Below are positions 1-7,704 of a DNA stretch of 64,000 nucleotides, piece by piece. Source of the stretch: Bacteroidota bacterium. GTDB taxonomy: Bacteria > Bacteroidota > Bacteroidia > Palsa-965. The notes below the pieces were generated by a model. That model worked only from the letters and a program-made list of their open reading frames with translations, did not search any database and was not told the DNA's origin. Each line of letters opens with the position of its first letter. Position 1 is the first letter of the stretch. Position numbers and translations under genes: made by a program. The stretch lies in NCBI GenBank assembly GCA_016194975.1, contig JACQAM010000014.1:58350-122349 (forward strand). The letters are read 5' to 3'.

Positions 1-58
1 ACTCCTGATACATTTTCTATTTCCTCTCTGAGAAATTAACACGGAAATAGAACACATA

Positions 59-90
59 TTACGAGGAATGCAAAATCGCGCTCCTCGTAA
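59..90. repeat. Inverted repeat downstream of the integrase
   Basis: A perfect 9-bp inverted repeat (TTACGAGGA / TCCTCGTAA) with a 14-nt spacer lies 20 bp beyond the integrase stop codon. No T-run follows on the integrase strand, so it is a weak candidate for an intrinsic terminator. It could also be part of an element end. Confidence 0.5.
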
Positions 91-109
91 TAGAACAGAT
101 TATTATTGC

Positions 110-1291
110 CTATGCTACTCTCGTCAATGATTTATGTTTTGCCTGTTTTGAAATTTCTATATAAGGTAGTTTTGTTATTGCTTGCAGTTTAACCTGATCG
201 GAGACTCTCGCGTAAATTGTTGTTGCCGACATGTCCGCGTGACCGAGTAGTTTTGAAACCGTGTAAAGGTCAACTCCGTTTTGAATAAGCCATGTAGCGT
301 AGGTATGTCGCGCAAGATGAAATTTGAATTGTCTTTCAAAACCAACTGCCTCTTTCCATTTCCTCATTTGAATTGATAACATGCCTCGTAGCGACCAACC
401 TTTTTTCTTTTCCACTTCAATCGACCAGCGAGGAAAAATAAATGGAGAAGCTGGCTCAACGTTTCCATTTTTTTCCCGCTTACGTGATTCGATAAGTGCA
501 AGTGCCGAAGAAGTCAGCGGTATAATTACTTCCTCGTTCGTTTTCTTTTGCGTAAGAATTATTACCTGTTCCGTCTTGCCGTTGTTTTGGATGTTACGGA
601 TGTGATTCCAAGATACTCTTTGACAGTCGCTCCATCTCAATCCCGTGAAACAACTGAAAAGAAACATTTGCCTTAATTGTTCATCAACTTTAGTGGTTTC
701 TTTCTGAATAAAGGCGTTGAGTTCCTTTTCCGAAAGATGATCCGCTTTAGGTCGTTTCAGTTTAGGACGTTCATGTCTGTTGAATAGATTGTACGGATTT
801 TGCACAATGTATCCGAGACACATCGCTTCTCGCAAAATCGTTCCCATGAAAGCGAAATACTGATGTACGGTATTGCTTACCATTCCTTCCTTTTTGAGAA
901 ATACGAGGAAAGATGCTAACCAAGGTTTATCAATCGCCAAAATCGGAAGTGGATTTTTTTCGCCATTGAACTTTTTGATTTTCTTCCGAATGTTTTGGTA
1001 GATGTGTTGAGAACGTAAACGAGGTAAACAAAGTTCATCGTACACATCAAAGAAATCCATTTCCTTTAATTTAATTTCACCTGGCAAACCTTTTCCCAAC
1101 ACGATCAATTCGCGCTCACGTTCCGATTTCATTTTCTTGGCAAGAATTATTTTTTCGTTTTTCTCTTCCGATGTATCGCTATTCCTTATGCGGATTTTCG
1201 TCCACTCCGTCCAGCGTTTACTTTTATAACTGATATCGAAATAAAAGGAGTATCCCTTTTTGAGTTTCGATTTTCTTAATACTACTGACAT
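110..1291 (-). CDS. Tyrosine recombinase/integrase (phage integrase family)
   Basis: 393-residue site-specific recombinase. The N-terminal part (about 1-90) matches the Arm-binding region seen in Bacteroidota element integrases, 90-175 the SAM-like core-binding domain, and 185-375 the catalytic domain. The catalytic set is visible: Arg219 in TGLRW, Lys249/250, His325-x-x-Arg328 (HLARH), His351 (LLGHADM) and nucleophile Tyr360. The gene is intact and of normal length. It lies at the left edge of the window with no other mobile genes to its right, so if it belongs to an integrated element the cargo is probably to the left. The family members drive integration and excision of conjugative transposons and genomic islands; the att site cannot be identified here. 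Confidence 0.93.
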   Translation of the reverse strand: MSVVLRKSKLKKGYSFYFDISYKSKRWTEWTKIRIRNSDTSEEKNEKIILAKKMKSERERELIVLGKGLPGEIKLKEMDFFDVYDELCLPRLRSQHIYQNIRKKIKKFNGEKNPLPILAIDKPWLASFLVFLKKEGMVSNTVHQYFAFMGTILREAMCLGYIVQNPYNLFNRHERPKLKRPKADHLSEKELNAFIQKETTKVDEQLRQMFLFSCFTGLRWSDCQRVSWNHIRNIQNNGKTEQVIILTQKKTNEEVIIPLTSSALALIESRKREKNGNVEPASPFIFPRWSIEVEKKKGWSLRGMLSIQMRKWKEAVGFERQFKFHLARHTYATWLIQNGVDLYTVSKLLGHADMSATTIYARVSDQVKLQAITKLPYIEISKQAKHKSLTRVA

Positions 1292-1686
1292 ATCATTTAG
1301 TTTTGAATGTTCGACATTTAATGAATTGCAAATTGCTCATGCAATTGGCTTGCTTGTTTTAGTGTAGCCTTGCTCAAGGAGGGTTGCGAATGGGAAGGCT
1401 TAAAACGCCACGAACCGCCCTTTTGGAGCGGTTCGCTAGCTGGTTGAAAATCGGAGCCAGACGAGGCTTAAATCGAAGCATTTTTAGGTAGTTTTGCGAA
1501 GGGTTTTCCCTTACGATTACCTAACGAATTTAAAGGGAATCAGGAGTAAACAAAACCCTACCAAAAGCTACCAAAATCGCCCAAACCTATACCACCATTG
1601 GCTTTCAGCCCTGTTTGGTTTGCCTGTGGAAGTTATGCACACACACTTCGTATATTCGTAATCCCCCGTAAAAAAATAAAAACGCT
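1292..1686. other. 395-bp intergenic region upstream of the integrase, possible attachment/arm sites
   Basis: No convincing gene. It holds a hairpin at 1411-1435 and a tandem pair of CTACCAAAA (1558-1566 and 1568-1576), with a related inverted GTAGTTTTG near 1490. Short direct repeats next to an integrase gene can be arm-type binding sites, which is only an inference here. I looked for tRNA and tmRNA folds and saw none. Confidence 0.35.
1411..1435. repeat. Short hairpin near the integrase
   Basis: Perfect 8-bp stem CGAACCGC / GCGGTTCG with a 9-nt loop. It has no T-run on either side that would make it a clear terminator. Confidence 0.5.
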
Positions 1687-2532
1687 ATGATACCAAGTCA
1701 CATCGCGCTGGTGGACCACACCGGAAAAATAAAACTCAGTGAACTCAATATTGTCGCCGCTGCATTGCAGAAACAGGTCATTCGTGATTTTTCTCCATTG
1801 TGGAAAGTTGTTGCAACGGTTGATGCATTTGAAAAATCAAAAGATATTCCGGTTGGTTATTGGCCGGTCATCATCCGCAATCATGTGGCCGATGCTGCAG
1901 GATATCATCTCGACAAACAGGGACAACCCTTCGCACTCGTGGAATACGCAGGCGACTGGCCGATCACGGTGAGCCATGAAATTCTGGAGATGCTCGTCGA
2001 TCCATTCGGGAATCGTCTTGTTCCGGGAAATTGCCTGAAGCAATGGACTGAAAAACATCCCGACAAAAAAGAATATTCGCGTGTGAGTTATCTCGTGGAA
2101 GTTTGTGATCCGTGCGAAGACGATGATTATTCTTACAAATGCAACGGCGTTCCCGTTTCTGATTTTATTACGCCACAATATTTCGATCCGGAAGGAACGA
2201 GTGGAGGACGCTATAGTTTTACCGGCGCTATCATGCAGCCGCGCACACTTCTGAAAAACGGTTATCTCACCTGGTACATTCCCGGTTCACACGAAATGTG
2301 GCAGGCGTACACAGGCCCGCGCGGAGGATTTACTTTTGAGAAAGATACCGATCCGGAAGTGACCGGTTGTTTACGCGAAAGATCAGATCGTTGTTCGAAT
2401 CGTTTTCGCGGCGGACATAGTGATTATGCTCCGCACCGTATTTTCCGGCCGAAGCTGAGTAAAAAAGAAAAAGGTTCGGAAGATAAAGCGAAGTCGCTGG
2501 AGAAATATATTCTTTCGATGACGAAAAAGTGA
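1687..2532 (+). CDS. Uncharacterised protein with HExxE motif (possible metallohydrolase)
   Basis: 281 residues, no signal peptide or membrane segment. I do not recognise a named family. The notable block is SHEILEMLVDP (residues 96-106), which gives a helix-borne HExxE with an Asp four residues on, followed by VEVCDPCEDDD (137-147), rich in acidic and cysteine ligands. This resembles the zinc site of gluzincin/zincin-like folds but lacks the second His of HExxH, so catalysis is uncertain. The C-terminus (about 225-281) is basic. The gene stands alone; the minus-strand SprT-like metalloprotein gene ends about 100 bp downstream, so the two converge. An ATG start with an A-rich leader is used. 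Confidence 0.75.
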   Translation: MIPSHIALVDHTGKIKLSELNIVAAALQKQVIRDFSPLWKVVATVDAFEKSKDIPVGYWPVIIRNHVADAAGYHLDKQGQPFALVEYAGDWPITVSHEILEMLVDPFGNRLVPGNCLKQWTEKHPDKKEYSRVSYLVEVCDPCEDDDYSYKCNGVPVSDFITPQYFDPEGTSGGRYSFTGAIMQPRTLLKNGYLTWYIPGSHEMWQAYTGPRGGFTFEKDTDPEVTGCLRERSDRCSNRFRGGHSDYAPHRIFRPKLSKKEKGSEDKAKSLEKYILSMTKK

Positions 2533-2634
2533 TTGAATTATGCTGTGAGGTTGGATTACAGATCCAAACAGATTCACGGATTGTTTTTCATCAGAAATAA
2601 ATTGCGAACGAAAAACCAATTCGCATATTCGGTT

Positions 2635-3258
2635 TCATTCGTAATTTATTCCTCTCTTCACTTCCGCCAGCGCCGAAAAAAAATAAATATGTGAAGTGTT
2701 CTTGAGTGAACAGCGGTAACGCGTCCGGATTTTTTTTCCTTTCAAAAAAACTTTTTCGCCGTAAATGAATTCGCTTCCTGCGGGTAATGTTTCGAGGTGA
2801 ATAAAATCAGATGGCTTGTCGAATTTTCTTAGCGTGCGCAGCAAATGTGCATCCGTGCAACTCGACGCGCGCGGGTCGCGCATGTACGCGATCACGGCCG
2901 CACGCACATCATCAGGAAAAATATCAAGACGCATAAAGGGGCGCATCAGTTCCTTGAAACATTCTTTCCATTCTTCGCCATGTGGTTTTACGCGGTTGCC
3001 AAAACGTTCGAAGCAAAGCAGGTGTGCGATCTCGTGCACGAGTGTGAGCAGGAATGCAAATTGATTCAGGTCGTTGTTGACGGTGATGGTATGATTTTTT
3101 CCCGGGAGCGGAGGATGATAATCGCCGAAACGCGTGGCGCGGCTTTTTTTTATTTTGAGTTTGAAATTGAAATGCCAGATCCATTCGGCAAGCAAAGGAA
3201 CAGCAGGAGCCGGAATATATTTTGCGAGAATATTACTATTGCGCTTGAGCTGATCCAT
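2635..3258 (-). CDS. SprT-like zinc metalloprotease domain protein
   Basis: 207 residues. HEIAH at 75-79 supplies two zinc ligands and Glu76 the general base; His93 in KPHGEEW is the third ligand, which is the SprT/Spartan arrangement (HExxH...H). In eukaryotes such enzymes degrade DNA-protein crosslinks; the bacterial role is not settled. The protein is cytoplasmic with no signal peptide. The C-terminal 60 residues contain a basic YRCSLKNTSH segment that may be the degenerate zinc-ribbon-like tail found in some family members. The gene is divergent from the K+ channel gene across a 212-bp spacer that carries a palindrome and a long imperfect inverted repeat. Confidence 0.85.
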   Translation of the reverse strand: MDQLKRNSNILAKYIPAPAVPLLAEWIWHFNFKLKIKKSRATRFGDYHPPLPGKNHTITVNNDLNQFAFLLTLVHEIAHLLCFERFGNRVKPHGEEWKECFKELMRPFMRLDIFPDDVRAAVIAYMRDPRASSCTDAHLLRTLRKFDKPSDFIHLETLPAGSEFIYGEKVFLKGKKIRTRYRCSLKNTSHIYFFSALAEVKRGINYE

Positions 3259-3270
3259 GGAAACGAATTA

Positions 3271-3288
3271 TCCCGAACATGTTCGGGA
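3271..3288. repeat. TCCCGAA...TTCGGGA palindrome, copy 1
   Basis: Perfect 18-bp palindrome TCCCGAACATGTTCGGGA. Near-identical palindromes occur at 20771-20788, 32451-32466 and 54900-54917. Confidence 0.85.
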
Positions 3289-3293
3289 CGAAT

Positions 3294-3423
3294 GTGCGAA
3301 TATACGAATGGAAGGCGGAGCATTGAAGATGGACTTGATCACAGAATTTAATAATGAATTGATGATTCCATAAATGAAATAATTCCATCCTCCGTCTTCT
3401 ATGCTCCATTCGTATATTTGCAC
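3294..3423. repeat. Imperfect ~40-bp inverted repeat between divergent genes
   Basis: The left arm (about 3294-3333) and the reverse complement of the right arm (about 3384-3423) share GTGC[A/G]AATATACGAATGGA and continue with blocks built on GGAGCAT and GAAGA. The right arm contains TATATTTG (3413-3420), which fits the TAnnTTTG -7 box and may be the channel gene promoter. GTGCGAATAT[A/G]CGAATG recurs at the 3' end of argE (about 47541). Confidence 0.65.
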
Positions 3424-3470
3424 AATTAGTATTTAATAACTCTTAGTAAACTTTTCGTATTTCATACTCA

Positions 3471-4484
3471 ATGAGGTCTTACAAATATTTCAAACGTCTT
3501 TACATTTCCGGCGCCATGCTTTTGCTGGTGATCATGATCGGTGTGGCCGGATACATGACCATCGACAGCAGGTTCACTTTTCTCGACGCGCTTTACATGA
3601 CCATCAATACCATCGGCACAGTTGGATTCCGGGAAGTGCATCCGTTGAATTCAACAGGTGAAATGTTCACTATCTTTCTAATCATAACTGGTTTTGGTAC
3701 TTTTGCTTTTGCTGTTTCTTCACTCACGAGTTATATTTTAAACGGGGAATTCAGAAATTATTATTCAACCATAAGAAAATTGAACGCAATAGAAAAACTC
3801 TGGGGGCATGTGATCATTTGCGGATACGGACGCAACGGGCGGCAGGCGGCGCACATTCTCAAAAAACATGACAGGAGATTTGTGGTGATCGAGAATAAAA
3901 GAGAAATCGTCGATTCCATTACGCACCGCTATTCCGATCTTGTTCTCGATGGAGATGCCACGCAGGATGAAACGCTGGAGAAAGCAGGAATTATGCGTGC
4001 TGCGGCCATCATCACCACGTTGCCAACGGATGCCGATAATCTTTTCATTGTGCTTTCGGCGCGTTCGCTCAATCCGAAACTCACGATCATCAGCCGTGCG
4101 AGCGATGATAATTCCGATAAAAAATTAAAAACTGCCGGAGCGAATAATGTGATCATGCCTGACAAGATCGGCGGTGCGCACATGGCTTCACTCGTTTTAA
4201 AACCAGATGTCATAGAATTCATCGATCACATTACCGGTCAGGGCGGTCCTGACATCAATCTCGAAGAAATTACATTCGAAAATATTCCGGAAGCGTTGCG
4301 CAATAAATCCATCCGCGAACTGGAAATAAGAAACAAGTCGGGAGCGAATATTGTAGGGTTCAAAAAAGGAAATGGTGAATTCATCATCAATCCCGATCCG
4401 GAAACGCAATTCATGCCGGATGGAAAATTATTTGTACTCGGCACGCCGGAGCAGATAGGAAAGCTAAGGGAGATGCTTACGTAA
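3471..4484 (+). CDS. Two-TM potassium channel with cytoplasmic RCK (TrkA-N/TrkA-C) domains
   Basis: 337 residues. Membrane helix 1 at about 11-29, pore helix and filter at about 38-53, membrane helix 2 at about 66-90. The RCK N-domain starts at 112 with a Rossmann motif GYGRNG (118-123) and runs to about 230; the TrkA-C domain covers about 255-337. Architecture and length match MthK-type ligand-gated K+ channels of the inner membrane. The filter reads TVGFRE where the usual signature is TVGYGD, so the second filter glycine is replaced by Arg. I suspect this is a subfamily trait but could not check. The RmlD-like gene follows after 20 bp in the same direction and may be cotranscribed. Confidence 0.9.
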   Translation: MRSYKYFKRLYISGAMLLLVIMIGVAGYMTIDSRFTFLDALYMTINTIGTVGFREVHPLNSTGEMFTIFLIITGFGTFAFAVSSLTSYILNGEFRNYYSTIRKLNAIEKLWGHVIICGYGRNGRQAAHILKKHDRRFVVIENKREIVDSITHRYSDLVLDGDATQDETLEKAGIMRAAAIITTLPTDADNLFIVLSARSLNPKLTIISRASDDNSDKKLKTAGANNVIMPDKIGGAHMASLVLKPDVIEFIDHITGQGGPDINLEEITFENIPEALRNKSIRELEIRNKSGANIVGFKKGNGEFIINPDPETQFMPDGKLFVLGTPEQIGKLREMLT

Positions 4485-4504
4485 AGTGCAATTGGAAATC
4501 AGCA

Positions 4505-5437
4505 ATGAAAACAATTTTAATCACCGGCAGTAACGGACTCCTCGGGCAGAAACTCGTTTATAATCTTCTTGCGCGGAATAAAAGACAGGCGGAGTGGAAT
4601 ATCATCGCAACATCTAAGGGAGAGAACCGCATCCGCGAAAAAAACGGTTACACGTATCAACCGCTCGACATTACGCAGAAAGAAGAAGTGGAGCAGGTTG
4701 TATTAAAACACAAACCCGATGTGATCATCAATACGGCCGCCATGACCAATGTGGATGCGTGTGAATCGAAGAGAGAGGAGGCAAGGATTTTGAATACAGA
4801 TTCAGTAGGTTACATGGTTCATGCTATCCAGGATTCAAAATTCAAAATTCAAAATTGTCAATTGATTCATCTTTCAACAGATTTTGTTTTTGACGGGGAG
4901 AATGGCCCTTACAAAGAAGAAGACGAACCGCATCCTTTGAGTTATTATGCTGAGACAAAAATTGAAGCGGAAAAATTATTGATCAACTCAAAGATCAACT
5001 GGTGTATTGTGCGCACGATTATCGTTTACGGAATTGTGGACGGGCTCAGCCGATCGAATATTGTTTTATGGGCGAAAGATTCATTGACGAAAAAACGGAA
5101 AATAAATGTGGTGAATGATCAGTTCCGTTCACCTACACTTGCAGAGGATCTTGCAGAAGGATGCGTGTTGTGCGCGGAAAAAAATGCAAAGGGAGTTTTT
5201 CATATTTCAGGAAAAGACACAATGAGTATTCTCGAGTTGGTTCATCGCGTTGCCGATTTCTGGAAGCTGGATAAAAATCTGGTAACGCCGGTTTCTTCTT
5301 CCACGATCAATCAACCTGCAAAACGCCCGCCGCGTACCGGGTTCATCATTGACAAAGCGAAAAAAATTCTTGGTTACGATCCGCATTCATTCGAAGAAGG
5401 GCTTGGGATTCTTGATGTGCAAATGCATAATGCATAA
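4505..5437 (+). CDS. RmlD-like NAD(P)-dependent sugar reductase (extended SDR family)
   Basis: 310 residues. Nucleotide-binding GSNGLLG at 8-14, catalytic Ser124-Thr125-Asp126 region (HLSTDF) and YxxxK at Tyr148-Lys152. The best match is the dTDP-4-dehydrorhamnose reductase (RmlD/RfbD) superfamily, but no rmlA, rmlB or rmlC is nearby, so the substrate is not assignable. Residues 110-120 are encoded by a TTCAAAATT stutter repeat (4832-4864), an apparent in-frame insertion just before the strand that carries the catalytic Ser. The last residues (MHNA) and the stop codon fall in another repeat (GCATAATGCATAATG, mirrored at 5454-5467). Confidence 0.85.
   Translation: MKTILITGSNGLLGQKLVYNLLARNKRQAEWNIIATSKGENRIREKNGYTYQPLDITQKEEVEQVVLKHKPDVIINTAAMTNVDACESKREEARILNTDSVGYMVHAIQDSKFKIQNCQLIHLSTDFVFDGENGPYKEEDEPHPLSYYAETKIEAEKLLINSKINWCIVRTIIVYGIVDGLSRSNIVLWAKDSLTKKRKINVVNDQFRSPTLAEDLAEGCVLCAEKNAKGVFHISGKDTMSILELVHRVADFWKLDKNLVTPVSSSTINQPAKRPPRTGFIIDKAKKILGYDPHSFEEGLGILDVQMHNA
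4832..4864 (+). repeat. In-frame TTCAAAATT stutter repeat inside the RmlD-like gene
   Basis: 33 bp within the coding sequence, made of tandem TTCAAAA units and ending in CAATTG. It aligns at 28 of 33 positions and in the same reading frame with 62887-62919 (minus strand) in the YcaQ-like gene. Confidence 0.75.
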
Positions 5438-5468
5438 TGAAGGAGCGCTAATTATACATTATGCATTA
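5422..5468. repeat. GCATAATG inverted repeat at the end of the RmlD-like gene
   Basis: AATGCATAATG repeats on the left and CATTATGCATT on the right form an imperfect hairpin that overlaps the stop codon of the preceding gene. It may act as a terminator or be another intergenic stutter element. Confidence 0.6.
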
Positions 5469-5577
5469 AGTTTTCGTTGTACATATTTTTCTGAAGGCAA
5501 CAGTAAATCGGCTTTTCGATCCTGCGAAAATGAAATTTGCGGGAGAAGAATGAATAATAAGTAGATGAAATATTGTT

Positions 5578-7704
5578 TCATATCCTGATACCGATAATAA
5601 GCACATCATCCACCTGTTCGAGCTTTCCTTTCCAGTTGTTGAAAATATTTTCAAGTTTACTTTTCTGTTCCTCCATACGCAGGTGATGAATTTCAACCAG
5701 TTTTTCCTGCAGCTGTTTGTATTTAAATTTTTTGCCACGCGACCCGCCGAACTGATCGGCATAACCGTCTGTGAAAAGATAAATGCAATCTCCTTTTTCC
5801 AGTGAAATCGTTTGATCAATGAAATCTTTTTTCTCCAGGTCGTCTGATCCGCTGATCGCCTGCGAATCACCTTTGTAAATTGTAAGTGCATTGTTGCGGA
5901 TAAGGTAAAGCGGATTATTAGCTCCTGCAAAATCAAGTGTGAGATTTTCAAAATCAATAGCGCACATCACCATATCCATTCCGTCGCGGATGATTTCATT
6001 GTTGGTTTGTTTCTTCAGGTTCTTCGGTAATTCCCGGTTCAGAAAATTCAGCGCATCGCCGCAGGAATTCACATCCGGATTTTTTATCGTTTGATTCACG
6101 AGGGTACATCCCACGATGCTCATGAGCGCGCCGGGAACGCCATGCCCTGTACAATCGACAACTGAAAGCACAACTACATTTTTCGAAGGCCCATTCTTCG
6201 GCGTCGTATGAACGGATGCCAGCCAGTAAAAATCGCCGCTCACAATATCTTTCGGCTGATAAAAAACAAAATGCTCGTTAAGTGCAGATCGCATTTCATG
6301 ATCGCCGGGAAGAAATCCACGCTGAATTCGTTTTGCATACGTGATACTGTCGGTGATGTCTTTGTTTTTTTCTTCGATCATTTTTTTCTGCGCAATGATC
6401 TCTTCATTTGCTTTTTTCTTCTGCCGGTAGCCGATGAATACCGCGATGACTGCGAAAAGAAGCAATGCTATTCCCGCGAAAAGAAATTTCTGTTGCGCCG
6501 ATCGGTTAGCCGCATCAAGATCCTGTTGTTTGATCGTCGATTGTTGCCGGAGTAATTCCTTGTCTTTTTTTTCACTTTCATATTTTGCCTGCATCTCCAG
6601 CAACTGACGGTTGTTATTTTCATTGGCAAGCGAATCGCTCAGGTCGGAGTATTTTTTCTGGTATGCGAATGCGTCCTGCGAATCATTTTTCAATGAATAA
6701 ATTTTCGCCAGCAATTCATAACCACGTTTTCTGAATTTACGCGAACCTATCTTTTCGGAAATCAGCACTCCTGATATTCCAACCCCAAGTGCATCATCAT
6801 AATTCTTTGTGCGAATAAAATATTCAGCGAGATTAAGATCGCTCTCAGCCATCTCTTCATTGTCACCGAGTTTTGTCCGCAGGAAAAGTGCGCGCGAGAG
6901 ATCGGCATAAGCGCTATCCATATCACCGAGGTCGAGCAGGAGCATTCCGAGATTATTCAACCCGCTGGCTATTTCCTGCGCATCACCCATGCGCTCGCGT
7001 ATAACCTGCGCCTGCCTGTAAAACAAAAGCGCACTGTCATCCTGCGTGCGGCTGTAATAAACAGAGCCGATGTTATTGAGACTTTTCGCAATTCCTTCAG
7101 AATCCTTCAGCGAATGGTAAAGTGTGAGCGCTTTGTTTCCATATTCGAGCGCGAGCGGCAGATTATCCTGCTCATAAAAACTGTTGCCGAGATTCAGATA
7201 ACTTTTTGCGATGCCGCTTTTGTCACCGAGTTGATCTTTCAATTTAATGGAACGCAAATTATAATCGATCGCCGTTTTGTAATCGCCTTTCTTCGAATAA
7301 ACCAAAGCAAGATTATTTTCTACACTTGCTTTTTTCCGCCATTCAGAAAGACTGTCGTACACGTGCAGCGATAGCAGATAATATTCTGTTGCTTCATCAT
7401 AATTTCCCCAGTTATAATTAATGATACCGATCGTATTCCATGCAGAGGCTTTTCCCATTGCGTAATTTTTTTCTGTAGAAATAGCAATGGATTCTTTTGC
7501 ATAGCCCAGCCCTGTTTGCGGATCGGTACGGAATGCAAATGCAAGTTTGTTCAGTACATTCACACGCTGCGTATCGCGCGGAAGCGACCGTAATAATTTT
7601 GAAAGTGAATCGGTATTTACAGATTGTGCGGAAACATTTTCACACGCAACAACAAAAATAGCGGCGAATATAATTCTGCGTATGAACGAAAAAAAATTCA
7701 TCAT
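5578..7704 (-). CDS. TPR sensor protein with SpoIIE/PP2C-type serine phosphatase domain
   Basis: 708 residues. Signal peptide at 1-26 (ends VSAQ), six to seven tetratricopeptide repeats at about 45-350, coiled coil at about 360-400, one membrane helix at 406-425, a second coiled coil at 430-450, then the SpoIIE phosphatase domain at about 455-708. Metal-binding signatures are present: SGDFYW (489-494) and DCTGHGVPG (517-525). The topology is periplasmic TPRs signalling to a cytoplasmic phosphatase, a common Bacteroidota layout; targets are probably anti-anti-sigma-like proteins, but none is linked. Its ATG overlaps the stop of the upstream 7TM sensor gene by 4 bp (ATGA), indicating one transcript and translational coupling. 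Confidence 0.92.
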   Translation of the reverse strand: MMNFFSFIRRIIFAAIFVVACENVSAQSVNTDSLSKLLRSLPRDTQRVNVLNKLAFAFRTDPQTGLGYAKESIAISTEKNYAMGKASAWNTIGIINYNWGNYDEATEYYLLSLHVYDSLSEWRKKASVENNLALVYSKKGDYKTAIDYNLRSIKLKDQLGDKSGIAKSYLNLGNSFYEQDNLPLALEYGNKALTLYHSLKDSEGIAKSLNNIGSVYYSRTQDDSALLFYRQAQVIRERMGDAQEIASGLNNLGMLLLDLGDMDSAYADLSRALFLRTKLGDNEEMAESDLNLAEYFIRTKNYDDALGVGISGVLISEKIGSRKFRKRGYELLAKIYSLKNDSQDAFAYQKKYSDLSDSLANENNNRQLLEMQAKYESEKKDKELLRQQSTIKQQDLDAANRSAQQKFLFAGIALLLFAVIAVFIGYRQKKKANEEIIAQKKMIEEKNKDITDSITYAKRIQRGFLPGDHEMRSALNEHFVFYQPKDIVSGDFYWLASVHTTPKNGPSKNVVVLSVVDCTGHGVPGALMSIVGCTLVNQTIKNPDVNSCGDALNFLNRELPKNLKKQTNNEIIRDGMDMVMCAIDFENLTLDFAGANNPLYLIRNNALTIYKGDSQAISGSDDLEKKDFIDQTISLEKGDCIYLFTDGYADQFGGSRGKKFKYKQLQEKLVEIHHLRMEEQKSKLENIFNNWKGKLEQVDDVLIIGIRI

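Noticed and set aside
381..605. 74-codon plus-strand frame inside the integrase
   Set aside because: Antisense shadow of the catalytic domain with no independent support.
1292..1686. tmRNA or tRNA gene next to the integrase
   Set aside because: No acceptor-stem, T-loop or tag-peptide pattern could be assembled.
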